Shown here: piece after piece, positions 38,556 to 48,326 of the stretch | How the letters are laid out: every line of letters starts with the position of its first letter | Position numbering within the stretch: the stretch's first letter is position 1 | Assembly: GCF_000407145.1 (NCBI RefSeq) | Contig: NZ_KE136472.1 | Coordinates: 1,097,658 to 1,161,657, forward strand | DNA from: Enterococcus caccae ATCC BAA-1240 | GTDB lineage: Bacteria > Bacillota > Bacilli > Lactobacillales > Enterococcaceae | DNA length: 64,000 nt | Direction of reading: 5' to 3' | Position numbers and translations under genes: made by a program | Notes under the pieces: generated by a model | Databases searched by the model: none | Told to the model about the DNA's origin: nothing | The model's input: only the letters and a program-made list of their open reading frames with translations

Positions 38556-39674
38556 ATGGCTGATAACAATCAAAAAATCCCTTTTCGTTATGATATTGTA
38601 GGGAGCTTTTTGAGACCTGAATCTTTAAAAATCGCTCGTGCTGCATATGCTGATGGGGCAATTTCTAAAGCCGACTTAACTGAAATTGAAGATCAAGCGA
38701 TTCTTGAGTTAATCAAAAAACAAAAGGCAGCTGGCCTTCATGCTGTTACAGACGGTGAATTCCGTAGGCGCTGGTGGCACTTAGATTTTATTGCAGGGTT
38801 AAATGGTATTACTGTTTTCGATTTTCAAACCTCCGCGTTTGGGATTACAACTGAAGCGCAAGGAACATATGTTAGTGGTCCATTATCTTTTCCAGGTACT
38901 CATCCTTTCCTTGAACATTTTCGCTTTACTCAAAAACATGCATCTCCTGCTTTAGCCAAACAAACGATTCCAGGACCAAACATGATATTCTTGGACTCTT
39001 TGATTTTGTCAAAACAATATAATGAAATGCCGATTTATGATTCTTTAGACAGCTTCAAGCACGACTTGATCAAAACTTACCAAGATGCGATCCAAGCTTT
39101 TTACGATGCTGGTTGTCGCTATTTACAATTGGATGATACGAGTTGGGGTGGATTATTTGACGATCGTTTTCGTGAACTAATCAAAAATAACGGTTTAGAT
39201 GCCGATCAGTTGCTAAATGATTTCCAAGAAGTGACTGAGAAATCGTTAGCTAATAAACCAGCAGATCTTGCTGTAACCTTCCATTTTTGCAAAGGAAATT
39301 TCCAATCTCATTGGCTTTACAACGGTTCTTATGAAAAAATCGCCAAAAATTTGTTTTCAATCGATGCTTTTGACGGGTTCTTCTTAGAATATGATGATGA
39401 TCGTTCAGGCAGTTTTGAACCGCTTAAAGAATTAAAAAATCAACGAGTTGTCTTAGGATTAGTTACAACGAAAAATGGACAACTAGAAGATTCAGCAGCA
39501 ATGATCAAACGGATCAAGGAAGCGAGTCAATTTGTTCCGCTCAATCAAATTTGTTTGTCACCGCAATGTGGGTTTGCTTCAACACATGAAGGTAATCACT
39601 TGTCAGAAGCAGATCAATGGGAAAAAATCAATCTTGTAAAAACGATTGCTGAAACTGTTTGGCAAGACGCTTAA
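38556..39674 (+). CDS. MetE C-terminal-domain-like methyltransferase (YxjG/YxjH type), copy 1
   Basis: A 372-residue protein equivalent to the catalytic half of cobalamin-independent methionine synthase. Zinc-ligand and substrate motifs are recognisable: VGSFLRPESL, AVTDGEFRRRWWHLDF, YLQLDDTSWG, VTFHFCKGNF (His and Cys) and ICLSPQCGFAST (second Cys). The folate-binding N-terminal half of MetE is absent, as in YxjG/YxjH, which may use another methyl donor to methylate homocysteine. It is the first gene after the Met T-box; AGGAGG precedes the ATG. A paralogue follows after 19 bases. Confidence 0.9.
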   Translation: MADNNQKIPFRYDIVGSFLRPESLKIARAAYADGAISKADLTEIEDQAILELIKKQKAAGLHAVTDGEFRRRWWHLDFIAGLNGITVFDFQTSAFGITTEAQGTYVSGPLSFPGTHPFLEHFRFTQKHASPALAKQTIPGPNMIFLDSLILSKQYNEMPIYDSLDSFKHDLIKTYQDAIQAFYDAGCRYLQLDDTSWGGLFDDRFRELIKNNGLDADQLLNDFQEVTEKSLANKPADLAVTFHFCKGNFQSHWLYNGSYEKIAKNLFSIDAFDGFFLEYDDDRSGSFEPLKELKNQRVVLGLVTTKNGQLEDSAAMIKRIKEASQFVPLNQICLSPQCGFASTHEGNHLSEADQWEKINLVKTIAETVWQDA

Positions 39675-39693
39675 AATAAAAGGAGGCAACAAC

Positions 39694-40815
39694 ATGACTA
39701 ATATTAAAAAAATTCCATTTCGGTTTGATCAAGTCGGAAGCTTTTTACGACCTGAGACATTAAAAGAAGCAAGAGAAAATTTTTTAAATCAAAAAATTTC
39801 TAAAAAAGAATTACAAGCAGTCGAAGATCAAGCAATTATTGAGTTGATTGACCAACAAGTTAAGAATGGTTTGAAAGCTGTCACAGACGGTGAATTCCGT
39901 CGTAGTTGGTGGCACTTGGATTTTCTTTGGGGCTTAAACGGTGTTGAACAAACAACACCAGAACATGGATATCAATTTAATCAAGTTGAAACGAGAGCAG
40001 CATCCTATCAAATTACAGATAAAGTTACATTCAACCCAGAGCATCCTTTTTTTGAAGCTTTTACTTTTTTAAAGAAGCATACACCAGATGGAATAATCGC
40101 CAAAGCAACGATTCCGTCACCTACATTGCTTTTTAACCGCAAAAGTGATACTTTCACTTACGCAAGTTATACTGATGAAAATGTCTTTATTGATGATTTA
40201 GCGAAAGCATACCACCAAACCATCTTAAAGTTTTATGATTTAGGCTGCCGCTATTTACAATTAGATGATACTTCTTGGGGAATGTATACAGGTTTTATTG
40301 AGAATGCTAAAACACCAGAAGAGGTTCAGCATTGGCAACAACAATGTGAAGCAGGTGTTGCTGTGGTTAACCAATTACTTCAAGGTTTACCAGAAGATTT
40401 AACCATTACAATGCATGTTTGTCGCGGCAATTATAAATCTGATTGGGCTATTGCTGGACCGTATGATCATGTTGCTGAATACCTAGCGCAATTAACTATT
40501 GATGGCTATTTCTTAGAATATGACGATGACCGCTCTGGTGGATTTGAACCGCTAGCGCAAATTTATAAAAACGATCCTGCAAAAAAAGTAGTTCTTGGAT
40601 TAATTACTTCTAAGTTTCCTGAATTAGAATCAAAGGAACGTTTAACGAAACGAATTACTGAAGCTTCGGCTTATATTCCACTGGAAAACCTATGTCTTTC
40701 ACCGCAATGTGGGTTTGCTTCTACAGAAGAAGGAAATCATTTAACTGAGGAGGAACAATGGGCGAAAGTACGCTTAGTTGTTGAAACTGCAAAACAAGTT
40801 TGGCCAGACGCTTAA
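39694..40815 (+). CDS. MetE C-terminal-domain-like methyltransferase (YxjG/YxjH type), copy 2
   Basis: A 373-residue paralogue of the preceding protein, with the same motifs: VGSFLRPETL, AVTDGEFRRSWWHLDF, YLQLDDTSWG, ITMHVCRGNY, FLEYDDDRSGGFEPL and LCLSPQCGFAST. The frame is open from 39646, but AAAGGAGG before the ATG at 39694 decides the start. Tandem duplication under one T-box resembles the yxjG-yxjH pair of Bacillus. Divergence between the copies is large enough that different substrates are possible. Confidence 0.9.
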   Translation: MTNIKKIPFRFDQVGSFLRPETLKEARENFLNQKISKKELQAVEDQAIIELIDQQVKNGLKAVTDGEFRRSWWHLDFLWGLNGVEQTTPEHGYQFNQVETRAASYQITDKVTFNPEHPFFEAFTFLKKHTPDGIIAKATIPSPTLLFNRKSDTFTYASYTDENVFIDDLAKAYHQTILKFYDLGCRYLQLDDTSWGMYTGFIENAKTPEEVQHWQQQCEAGVAVVNQLLQGLPEDLTITMHVCRGNYKSDWAIAGPYDHVAEYLAQLTIDGYFLEYDDDRSGGFEPLAQIYKNDPAKKVVLGLITSKFPELESKERLTKRITEASAYIPLENLCLSPQCGFASTEEGNHLTEEEQWAKVRLVVETAKQVWPDA

Positions 40816-40816
40816 A

Positions 40817-40860
40817 TAAAAAACCAAGGCGCTAGATTTTCTCTTGCTCCTTGGTTTTTA
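40817..40860 (+). terminator. Terminator between the metE-like pair and the convergent gene
   Basis: AAAAACCAAGGCG pairs with CTCCTTGGTTTTT across a loop of about 15 bases. A- and T-runs on both sides allow use in both directions. Confidence 0.8.
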
Positions 40861-40862
40861 CT

Positions 40863-41807
40863 TTATCTATTAATTGAACGAGCCATTCGATTGATTGTAT
40901 GACGCATACCACGAATCGCTACCGACATTTCATAAATATTCTCAACGGGTGCCAGTCCGCCGTATCCGGCGTCCCCAATATGTTGGATATCTACTCCACA
41001 AATTTTGTTTGTCAATGCAATTTGACGAATCGTTTCCTTGCTTGCACTCTCTTGACTCGTTCCAATCGCAGACATTGTCAATAAATCATATTGCTTAGCA
41101 ATCGCTACTGCTGCTTTCATATCTTCTTCAGCAAAACCTTGAATCGTGCCGACTGCTGGCAACAATAATATATCTGCCCCAGCTTTTGCGTATGCTTCAA
41201 CTGCTTCATTTGACACTACAGGTTCATCTGATCCTGCACTGTGCATTTTTCCAGCTATCACCAACCCAGAAAAATTTTCTTTGGCAACTTTAACCGCTTT
41301 GGCAATCTCAGTATTTGTAACACCAGTACCAGGATTTCCTGTTAAACAAATAAAATCAATCCCCAATGCTTCCGCTTTTTGAATCGTTTCTTTTGAACTG
41401 GTACGACCATTGCTAATTGCTAATTTTTCACTAAACATAGTCGACGACTCATCGACCGGTTCTAAGTTTACGCCGATTGGACGCCCCACTAATTCTTTTA
41501 AAATTTGAATTGGATTAATCTGATTTGTTTCCGGATTTTGCCAATATGCCATAATTTCTTCTAACGACATCCCTGGAATCCCTTGTACTACTGGGTTAAA
41601 ACAGTCAAAAGCATTTAATAAAATCAAATCTGCACCAAATGCCGCCGCAACTTCTGCATTACTGATATCTCCTGCTTGCGGAGATGCAATAACTACATTT
41701 TCAGAAAGGATCGTTCTTCCTTCACTAGCTTTGATAGACTGTTTCAATTCTTCTGCCGTCATTTTTGCTACGTCACTATAACTTGCACTAATCAATCTTT
41801 TTACCAT
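40863..41807 (-). CDS. TIM-barrel-like protein of unknown function
   Basis: A 314-residue protein with repeating beta-alpha units and barrel-end motifs such as GADLILLNAFDCFNPVVQG, IGVNLEPVDE, LGIDFICLTGNPGTGVTN, AGADILLLPAVGTIQGF and GVDIQHIGDAGYGGLAP. It is like PEP-phosphonomutase/imidazole-glycerol-type barrels but lacks the phosphonomutase Cys-EDK signature I would look for. Start is the ATG at 41807 (MVKRLISASYSDVAKMT) because GGGAGG is nine bases upstream; the frame continues to 41840 without support. I do not assign a reaction. Confidence 0.75.
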   Translation of the reverse strand: MVKRLISASYSDVAKMTAEELKQSIKASEGRTILSENVVIASPQAGDISNAEVAAAFGADLILLNAFDCFNPVVQGIPGMSLEEIMAYWQNPETNQINPIQILKELVGRPIGVNLEPVDESSTMFSEKLAISNGRTSSKETIQKAEALGIDFICLTGNPGTGVTNTEIAKAVKVAKENFSGLVIAGKMHSAGSDEPVVSNEAVEAYAKAGADILLLPAVGTIQGFAEEDMKAAVAIAKQYDLLTMSAIGTSQESASKETIRQIALTNKICGVDIQHIGDAGYGGLAPVENIYEMSVAIRGMRHTINRMARSINR

Positions 41808-41987
41808 AATAATTCCTCCCTTTAATAAGGCTAAGTTCATTATACTAAAAACGATAAGAAAGCGCAGTCATTTACAAATTAGATGAAACAATTTCTCATT
41901 CTCAAATTTTTATTTTCCACTTCCTTTATAATTAAAAAGAACTCCGTTATAATAGTACTATTATGTATATAGAATTGAGGGATGTTT

Positions 41988-43712
41988 ATGTCATTTGATG
42001 GCGTATTTACTCATGGAATCGTCTCAGAATTGTCTGAGACATTAGTCACTGGTCGCATTTCAAAAATCCACCAGCCTTATGAAAATGAAATTATTCTAGT
42101 TATCCGAACTAAAGGGAAAAATCATAAATTACTTTTATCAGCTCACCCAAGTTATGCTCGTGTCCAGCTGACCGAAATCGCTTATGCTAATCCTGATACA
42201 CCGCCTAATTTTGTTATGATGCTTCGTAAGTTTCTGGAAGGAGCTATTTTAGAAGAGATTCATCAAATCGACAATGATCGCGTGATTCACTTTACGTTTA
42301 CCAAAAGAGATGAATTAGGTGATTTGCAAAATATCGTTTTAATTGTTGAACTGATGGGTAGACATAGTACAATCGTTTTGATGAACAAAGAAAATGGTAA
42401 AATTTTAGATGCAATCAAACATATCGGCAGTTCTCAAAACAGTTATCGCTCTTTGCTTCCGGGTGTTGATTATATTGATCCACCTAAACAAAATCAGCAA
42501 AATCCTTTCTTAGCGACAAAAGAAAAAGTCTTTGAACTTCTTTCAAAAACAAGTGAGCTAAATGGAAAATATCTGCAAAGTCAATTTCAAGGTTTAGGCA
42601 AAGACACAGCTGATGAGTTAGCTTTTCGTTTAAACGAACGCCCTAACGAAAAAATGCTGGTATGGCAGTCATTTTGGTCCTCAATTAAATCAGAGCTTGA
42701 TCCAACTTTAACCATAACTGACAAAAAAGAATACTTTACTCCCCTTTCATTTATCTCTTTAAATGGAAAACAAGAACATTTTGGGACATTGAGTGAATTG
42801 CTAGATACCTTTTATGGCGGAAAAGCTGAAAAAGATCGGGTCAAGCAACAAGGCGGAGAATTGATCCATAAAATAGAAAATGAACTGAAACGAAATCAAA
42901 CCAAAGTCGTAAAACTTCAGCAAACATTAGCCGATACAGAACATGCCGAAAACTATCGCCGAGATGGTGAACTTTTAACAACCTTTATGGCTCAAGTTCC
43001 AAAAGGTGCTGAATTTGTTGAATTACCAAATTACTACGAAGAAGACCGTGTATTAAAAATCAGCTTAAACCCAGCGCTAACACCAAATCAAAATGCTCAA
43101 AAATATTTTCAAAAATATCAAAAGCTTAAAAACGCAGTGAAAGTCGTTCATGGACAAATTGAACAAGCAACTCAAGAAATCAGCTATTTAGATTCTGTCT
43201 TGTCTCAACTAGAAATCGCAGGTCCGATGGATATCGAGATGATTCGAGAAGAATTGATCGAACAAGGATATGTAAAAAAACGTGGTACAAAAAAACAAAA
43301 GCAACCTAAAAAAAGCAAACCTGAAGAATTTTATTCAAGTGATGGTAGCCTGATTCTAGTCGGTCGTAATAATCTGCAAAATGATCAGCTTACACTAAGA
43401 ACCGCTAAAAAAACAGATATTTGGCTACACGCAAAAGATATTCCAGGCTCTCATGTAATTATCAAAGATACAAATCCATCAGAACAAACACTTATGGAAG
43501 CTGCAAACCTTGCTGCATATTATTCTAAATACCGTTTATCAGCGCAAGTCCCAGTTGACTATGTGCAAGTCAAACATGTTCATAAACCTAACGGCGCTAA
43601 ACCAGGATATGTTATCTACGAAAATCAAAAAACAATCTATGTAACGCCTAATGAGCAATTACTAGAAACATTAAAAGAGGATGGGACAGCAGCGTTTACT
43701 CCCGAGAAATAA
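41988..43712 (+). CDS. rqcH: Ribosome quality control protein RqcH (NFACT; PavA/FbpA family)
   Basis: Binds stalled 50S subunits and adds C-terminal Ala tails for proteolysis; also described as a fibronectin-binding protein (PavA). About 574 residues: NFACT-N domain (MSFDGVFTHGIVSELSETLV... VILMNKENG-like segment), central coiled coil (residues ~280-440, KIENELKRNQTKVVKLQQTL), and NFACT-R with the motif KTDIWLHAKDIPGSHVII. Two ATGs are close together; the second (41988) has the better distance to GAGGG. Monocistronic, followed by repeat copy D. Confidence 0.94.
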   Translation: MSFDGVFTHGIVSELSETLVTGRISKIHQPYENEIILVIRTKGKNHKLLLSAHPSYARVQLTEIAYANPDTPPNFVMMLRKFLEGAILEEIHQIDNDRVIHFTFTKRDELGDLQNIVLIVELMGRHSTIVLMNKENGKILDAIKHIGSSQNSYRSLLPGVDYIDPPKQNQQNPFLATKEKVFELLSKTSELNGKYLQSQFQGLGKDTADELAFRLNERPNEKMLVWQSFWSSIKSELDPTLTITDKKEYFTPLSFISLNGKQEHFGTLSELLDTFYGGKAEKDRVKQQGGELIHKIENELKRNQTKVVKLQQTLADTEHAENYRRDGELLTTFMAQVPKGAEFVELPNYYEEDRVLKISLNPALTPNQNAQKYFQKYQKLKNAVKVVHGQIEQATQEISYLDSVLSQLEIAGPMDIEMIREELIEQGYVKKRGTKKQKQPKKSKPEEFYSSDGSLILVGRNNLQNDQLTLRTAKKTDIWLHAKDIPGSHVIIKDTNPSEQTLMEAANLAAYYSKYRLSAQVPVDYVQVKHVHKPNGAKPGYVIYENQKTIYVTPNEQLLETLKEDGTAAFTPEK

Positions 43713-43724
43713 GAAGGAATTCAC

Positions 43725-43988
43725 GAAAAGACATTCAACACCGATTAGGAATCATTTCGATGTTGAATGATTCCTAATCGGTGTTCTTCAAATTTTTGTG
43801 ACCAAGTAGGTACTGTGCAACAATGTTTATCTGCGATGAGCCTTTAGCGAGAAAGCATCAACTCGTTCCTCGTTGTGTTTTACAGCAATTTCAGCTAAAT
43901 TCCGAAGAGCGTGCTTCTGATCCCACCGTTTATTCGTATTTAGGGTGTGAAACAAAAGTGTTTTTTACTTTTGTCCCACACCCTTTTT
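43725..43988 (-). repeat. Modular intergenic repeat, copy D (long form, inverted)
   Basis: On the minus strand, in order: hairpin AGGGTGTGGGACAAAAG/CTTTTGTTTCACACCCT (43942-43983), block CGAATAAACGGTGGGATCAG, middle block shared with copy C (TTTAGCTGAAATTGCTGTAA, AACACAACGAGGAACGAGTT, CTCATCGCAGATAAACA), core TTGCACAGTACCTACTTGGT and CACAAAAATTTGAAGAACAC, then a 20-bp perfect inverted repeat (43737-43756 with 43766-43785, nine-base loop). The outer hairpin has a rightward T-run and can terminate rqcH transcription. Confidence 0.78.
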
Positions 43989-43995
43989 GTGGCTA

Positions 43996-45807
43996 CTAGC
44001 GAACCACCATCGCTCGCTCCACTAATTTATTGGCGACATCAGAAATAATCGTATTTGCAGAAACACCTTCCAAAACAGGTCTTTTAAGCGTCATATAAAA
44101 AATATACTTAGGATCTTCAGTCGGTGTGATTGTCACTACAGAATGTAAGTACTCTTGTTTTTGATAAGCACCGTTTTCAAAGAATTCTGCCGTTCCAGTT
44201 TTAGCAGAGACATTTAATCCTTTAATAGCATATTCTTTTCCCATACCATATTTAGGATCAACTGTAACATCTTTCATGTATTCCAATACTTTCCCAGCCG
44301 TTTCACTAGAAATCGGTGTTCCAACAGTTTCTGGTTGAATTGTTGTTTCTTCTCCAGTTGCCGAAACGATTTTGCTGATGATATTAGGTTTGATCATGTT
44401 TCCGCCATTGGCAATCGCTGTATATGCTTGAAGCATTTGCATATGCGTCACAGAGATTCCTTGACCATAAGATGTCATGGCTCTATCTACCGTGGTCTTA
44501 TTTTGAATCTCTCCGGCAGCTTCACCAGCTAATCCAAAATTTGTACTTTGACCAAACCCAAATCTTTTAAGATACTCTTGCCATAAATCTGGCATTCGCT
44601 CTTGAAGGTTCACCATACCGACATTACTAGACCACGCTAAACCTTGTCTAAAGGTCATATTTCCCGCTCCAACACCATTATTCCAGTCACTAATCATTGT
44701 ATCATCCACTTTGATACTTCCAGATACAAACTGCTCACTTTCATTGAATTTAGTTTCTTCAATTGCGCTTGCGACCATCATACTCTTCATTGTTGATCCT
44801 GGTTCATAGATATCTTCAACAAGAATGTTACTCCATCTAGCAGTATTAGGATCATCCAAGCCTTTTTTTGTATCTAACGCAAAAGACGGGCGTTGCGATG
44901 TTGCTAAAATATTTCCAGTTTTAGCTTCCATTAAAGTAGCCGTGATATGTTCTGGTTGATATTTTTGGGTAGCATCATCTAATAATTCTTCAAGAAAAAA
45001 TTGCAGATTACTATTTAACGTAGTATAGATATCACTCCCATTAACACGTTTTTTCTCTTTCACGCTTCCAGGCTTTACATCACCCAATGCAGAATTTTTT
45101 TCAAAGCTTTTATAACCGTTTTTACCAGCTAACTTATCGTTATATGCTTCTTCAATTCCCATAACGCCATGCTCATTCCCATTATCATCTTGTTGCGTGT
45201 AACCAATAAAATAAGAAGCAAAGTTGCCAACTTGATAAGCACGTTTTTTTTCTTCTCTAAAATAAACACCTGAGATTTGTTTCTTATCTAGCTCATCTTG
45301 AATAACTTTTTTTGTTTCAAAACTCAAATTTCTTCCTTTTGTTCCAAATTCAACCGTTGTAATTGGCTCTCCTTCTTCATTTAGGCTAGGTTTTAATTGT
45401 TTTAAGGTCACGTTTTTGTCTATTTGTACATATTTTTCAAAAAGCTCTGCAATCGCTGTCCAATCCTTTTCTTGGACATATAATTTTTTACCCTCTAAAT
45501 CAGTATAGTTTTTATCTAAAATAGCGTATAACGAAAACGCACTTGAATCCTCAACTAAAACATTACCATCCTTATCAAAAATAGAGCCTCGTTTGGCTTC
45601 AAGTGTCTCATGAACTTCATAAAGTTCCTTTGTCTTTTCAGAAAGATTCGTTCCAGCAACTTTACCTGTAATCAAGATATAAGAAAATCGAAAAGTAAAT
45701 AATAAAAAAAGCAAGATTGTCAAAACTAAAACAATAATCCCTACTCTTTTTCGATTTTTAGTTGTTGTAAGATTATGATTGTTGATCCAGTCTTTCAATT
45801 TTTTCAT
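43996..45807 (-). CDS. Class B penicillin-binding protein without PASTA domains
   Basis: Transpeptidase that crosslinks peptidoglycan. About 603 residues: short cytoplasmic tail, one membrane helix (near residues 20-42), a PBP dimerisation/pedestal domain (EAKRGSIFDKDGNVLVEDSS), and a transpeptidase domain with the SxxK motif in EPGSTMKSM, SSN in LAWSSNVGM and KTGT in SAKTGTAEFF. The protein ends soon after the transpeptidase fold, so the C-terminal PASTA repeats of PbpX/PBP2x-type proteins are missing. Start at 45807 (MKKLKDW) has GGAG about ten bases upstream; the ATG at 45831 has none. Confidence 0.92.
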   Translation of the reverse strand: MKKLKDWINNHNLTTTKNRKRVGIIVLVLTILLFLLFTFRFSYILITGKVAGTNLSEKTKELYEVHETLEAKRGSIFDKDGNVLVEDSSAFSLYAILDKNYTDLEGKKLYVQEKDWTAIAELFEKYVQIDKNVTLKQLKPSLNEEGEPITTVEFGTKGRNLSFETKKVIQDELDKKQISGVYFREEKKRAYQVGNFASYFIGYTQQDDNGNEHGVMGIEEAYNDKLAGKNGYKSFEKNSALGDVKPGSVKEKKRVNGSDIYTTLNSNLQFFLEELLDDATQKYQPEHITATLMEAKTGNILATSQRPSFALDTKKGLDDPNTARWSNILVEDIYEPGSTMKSMMVASAIEETKFNESEQFVSGSIKVDDTMISDWNNGVGAGNMTFRQGLAWSSNVGMVNLQERMPDLWQEYLKRFGFGQSTNFGLAGEAAGEIQNKTTVDRAMTSYGQGISVTHMQMLQAYTAIANGGNMIKPNIISKIVSATGEETTIQPETVGTPISSETAGKVLEYMKDVTVDPKYGMGKEYAIKGLNVSAKTGTAEFFENGAYQKQEYLHSVVTITPTEDPKYIFYMTLKRPVLEGVSANTIISDVANKLVERAMVVR

Positions 45808-46069
45808 TCCAGTATATCTCCAATATCTCATTTTAAATGTATCTATACAAAATAGTCACTACTTTATGTATTGCCTTTCCACTAATCATGTTCTTTTATT
45901 TTACCTCGTTTACCTACTAAATTTCACTTCTACTCTGTTTCTTAAACAAAAATTAGAGTCTTTAAATTAAGAAGCTGTTGATTCAGATAATGAATGTTTG
46001 AAAAATGAAACAAAAAAAGATAGAACACACAACTACAAGCTTTTATTGCGTGACCTATCTATTCTATGA

Positions 46070-47518
46070 TTATTTTTTTCTTGCTACATGTACTTTTAAT
46101 TGCTTACCTTTGATTGTTCGCTCTTTCATCGCTTGAATCACAAGTTGGCCTTTTCCATTTAAAATATCAACATACGTCACATTCTCTTGAATTGTAATAA
46201 TGCCAATATCTTCTGCCGTAATCCCTTCAATTTTAGAAATAGTGCCCACAAAATCAAGTGCACGTAATTTCTTTTTCTTACCGCCATTGAAATAAACTTT
46301 TGTTATTTCTTCATTTACTCGTTTGGCTTTAGGTTGTCTTATCTTTTGTTTTGTCGTTATTTTTGTTTCAAAAGCAGCTTTGCTTCTTGCAACTAGTTTA
46401 GCATTTGGCAGTGTAATTCGAGTCATTGTCAGATGACCAAAAGTTTCGATTTCTTTTTTTAATGCTACTTCTTTTGATGTCACTAGCGTCAAGGCGAAAC
46501 CAGCTTTTCCGGCACGTCCAGTTCGTCCTACACGATGAATATAGCTTTCTTTTTCGTACGGGACATCTAGATTGATAACATGAGTGATATTCTCGATATC
46601 GATTCCTCGCGCAGCTACGTCTGTCGCTACGAGATAACGAAACTTTGCTTTTCTAAAAGCATCCATTACCTCAAAACGATCTTCTTGCATCATTCCACCA
46701 TGTAATTTACCAACAGGATATCCTGCTCTTACCAAGAAATCGTAAGTATCGTTAACTTTCTCTTGAGTATTAGCAAATATGATACAAGTATCTGGATTTT
46801 CAACGATCGTTACCGCTTCTAAAGCAACTAACTTACTTTCTTCTGTAACCTCTAAAAAAGAATGTTGAATTTTGGGCGTTGTTTGTTCTGTTGCTTCAAT
46901 TTTTACGACGGTTGGATCATGTAAATAGGAACTACTCAGTCTTTCAATCGTTTGCGGCATGGTCGCCGAAAATAACAATGTATTTTTTCTATTCGGCAAA
47001 CGTGTAATAATTTCTTTTACTTGATCAATAAAGCCCATATTTAACATTTCATCTGCTTCATCAATGACTAAACAGCTGATTTTTTCAAGTGGAAGACTCC
47101 CTTTTTTAATATGATCCAGTACACGTCCCGGTGTTCCAACCACCATATGACTTTTCTGTTTTAGCTCAGACTTTTGTTTGATATAAGATGCTTTTCCAAA
47201 TACTGCCGTCGCTTTGATTCGTTTGTAGCGCCCAATATTGATTAGATCTTCTTGAACTTGCTGCGCTAGTTCTCTAGTAGGTTCAAGGACAAGAATTTGT
47301 GGCTTATTCTCAATCCAATCAACTTTTTCACAAAGAGGTATACCAAAACTGGCCGTTTTTCCACTACCCGTTTGAGATTGAACTAAAACATCTTTTTCAT
47401 CTAAAATTGCTGGAATAACAGCTTGTTGGACAGGTGTGGGGCTTTCATACCCCAAGTCTGAAATTGCTTCCAAGATTACATCACTTAGTGGATAATTGCT
47501 AAAATTTATTTTATTCAT
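46070..47518 (-). CDS. dbpA: DEAD-box ATP-dependent RNA helicase DbpA
   Basis: A 482-residue helicase: Q motif and motif [21 protein letters not shown], motif [11 protein letters not shown], motif [11 protein letters not shown], then domain 2 with [12 protein letters not shown] and [12 protein letters not shown]. The last ~75 residues ([21 protein letters not shown]) form the DbpA/YxiN RNA-binding domain, which directs the enzyme to helix 92 of 23S rRNA during 50S assembly. Start ATG at 47518 has a GGGGAAACG upstream. A 5' UTR hairpin (47534-47564) may affect its expression. Confidence 0.95.
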   Translation of the reverse strand: MNKINFSNYPLSDVILEAISDLGYESPTPVQQAVIPAILDEKDVLVQSQTGSGKTASFGIPLCEKVDWIENKPQILVLEPTRELAQQVQEDLINIGRYKRIKATAVFGKASYIKQKSELKQKSHMVVGTPGRVLDHIKKGSLPLEKISCLVIDEADEMLNMGFIDQVKEIITRLPNRKNTLLFSATMPQTIERLSSSYLHDPTVVKIEATEQTTPKIQHSFLEVTEESKLVALEAVTIVENPDTCIIFANTQEKVNDTYDFLVRAGYPVGKLHGGMMQEDRFEVMDAFRKAKFRYLVATDVAARGIDIENITHVINLDVPYEKESYIHRVGRTGRAGKAGFALTLVTSKEVALKKEIETFGHLTMTRITLPNAKLVARSKAAFETKITTKQKIRQPKAKRVNEEITKVYFNGGKKKKLRALDFVGTISKIEGITAEDIGIITIQENVTYVDILNGKGQLVIQAMKERTIKGKQLKVHVARKK

Positions 47519-48096
47519 CGTTTCCCCATTCTTTTAGTTAATGTTCAAAAAACATTTAACTAAATGGTCATTCTTACTTTTTTAGACCTAGTCCTTTATT
47601 ATCCACGAAAAGAGGTAGAACTGCAAGAGCTTGAATTCTTCTTTTTATATCGTCTATTAGTATAAAAAAAATGAAGACAATATTTAGTCCTCGTTTAACA
47701 GTTAAATCAACAAAACATTACTTTACTAAATTTCCCAAGATTCGGCATCAAAAGACTTTCTCTTTGCTCTTTTTCATTTCTATAAAAAACAGACTACTTT
47801 ACCGCTACTCTGACAATTTCTTTTACCACCTGTTGCAGGAGATTCCTCCTCAATATTTGCCAAGTCATTGTGAATCGTTTGCTTCGAGACCTATAACTTT
47901 TACTGAATGATACTCTCGAAATGATTCGTAAAAAACTGCACTCGAGTAAAACTAGTCTATATCACTAGAACTAGCACATTTTCTTTGACCCTTTATTTCA
48001 ATACACTTTGTTTTAGTGCTTTTAAAATTTTAAATCAATCACAAAAAAAGGCGTGTTTACGATAACACCTATTCTCTAAAATTCAACTCTCATGTA
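47519..48096. other. Long intergenic region with a possible gene remnant
   Basis: No intact gene. The right half on the minus strand at about 47845-47890 reads VSKQTIHNDLANIEEE, which looks like a helix-turn-helix segment of a DeoR/BglG-type regulator, but stops lie on either side. Near 47534-47564 an imperfect stem (TAGTTAAATGTT / AACATTAACTA) lies directly before the dbpA ribosome binding site. Open frames on the plus strand have no ribosome binding site. Confidence 0.4.
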
Positions 48097-48137
48097 AAAA
48101 AAATCCTTGATCAGTAACGATACCATCAAGGATCTTC
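48097..48137 (-). terminator. Terminator of the beta-glucan operon
   Basis: Transcript GATCCTTGAT...ATCAAGGATTTTTTTT, stem of nine to ten bases and an eight-base T-run, about 190 bases past the LacI stop codon. Confidence 0.8.
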
Positions 48138-48326
48138 CATATTAAATCAATCTGTTTCTTTCATAACATAAAATAGTACGTGATTAAAAAAGGCCTCTAT
48201 ACAATCTCTAGTTTTAATTCGTTATCCCAATAACACAATAAGATCCATTTAAGAGCGCTAGTCCAATCATCAATCTTACTTTTTCTAATAATGACGAACA
48301 AAAGTTGATACATGTAGCTGACACTT

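Noticed and set aside
16340-43988. Insertion sequences as the source of the intergenic repeats
   Set aside because: No transposase fragment, no terminal inverted repeats common to all copies and no obvious target duplication could be seen.
47671-47910. 79-codon plus-strand ORF
   Set aside because: No ribosome binding site, low-complexity composition, and the opposite strand carries the better (HTH-like) similarity.
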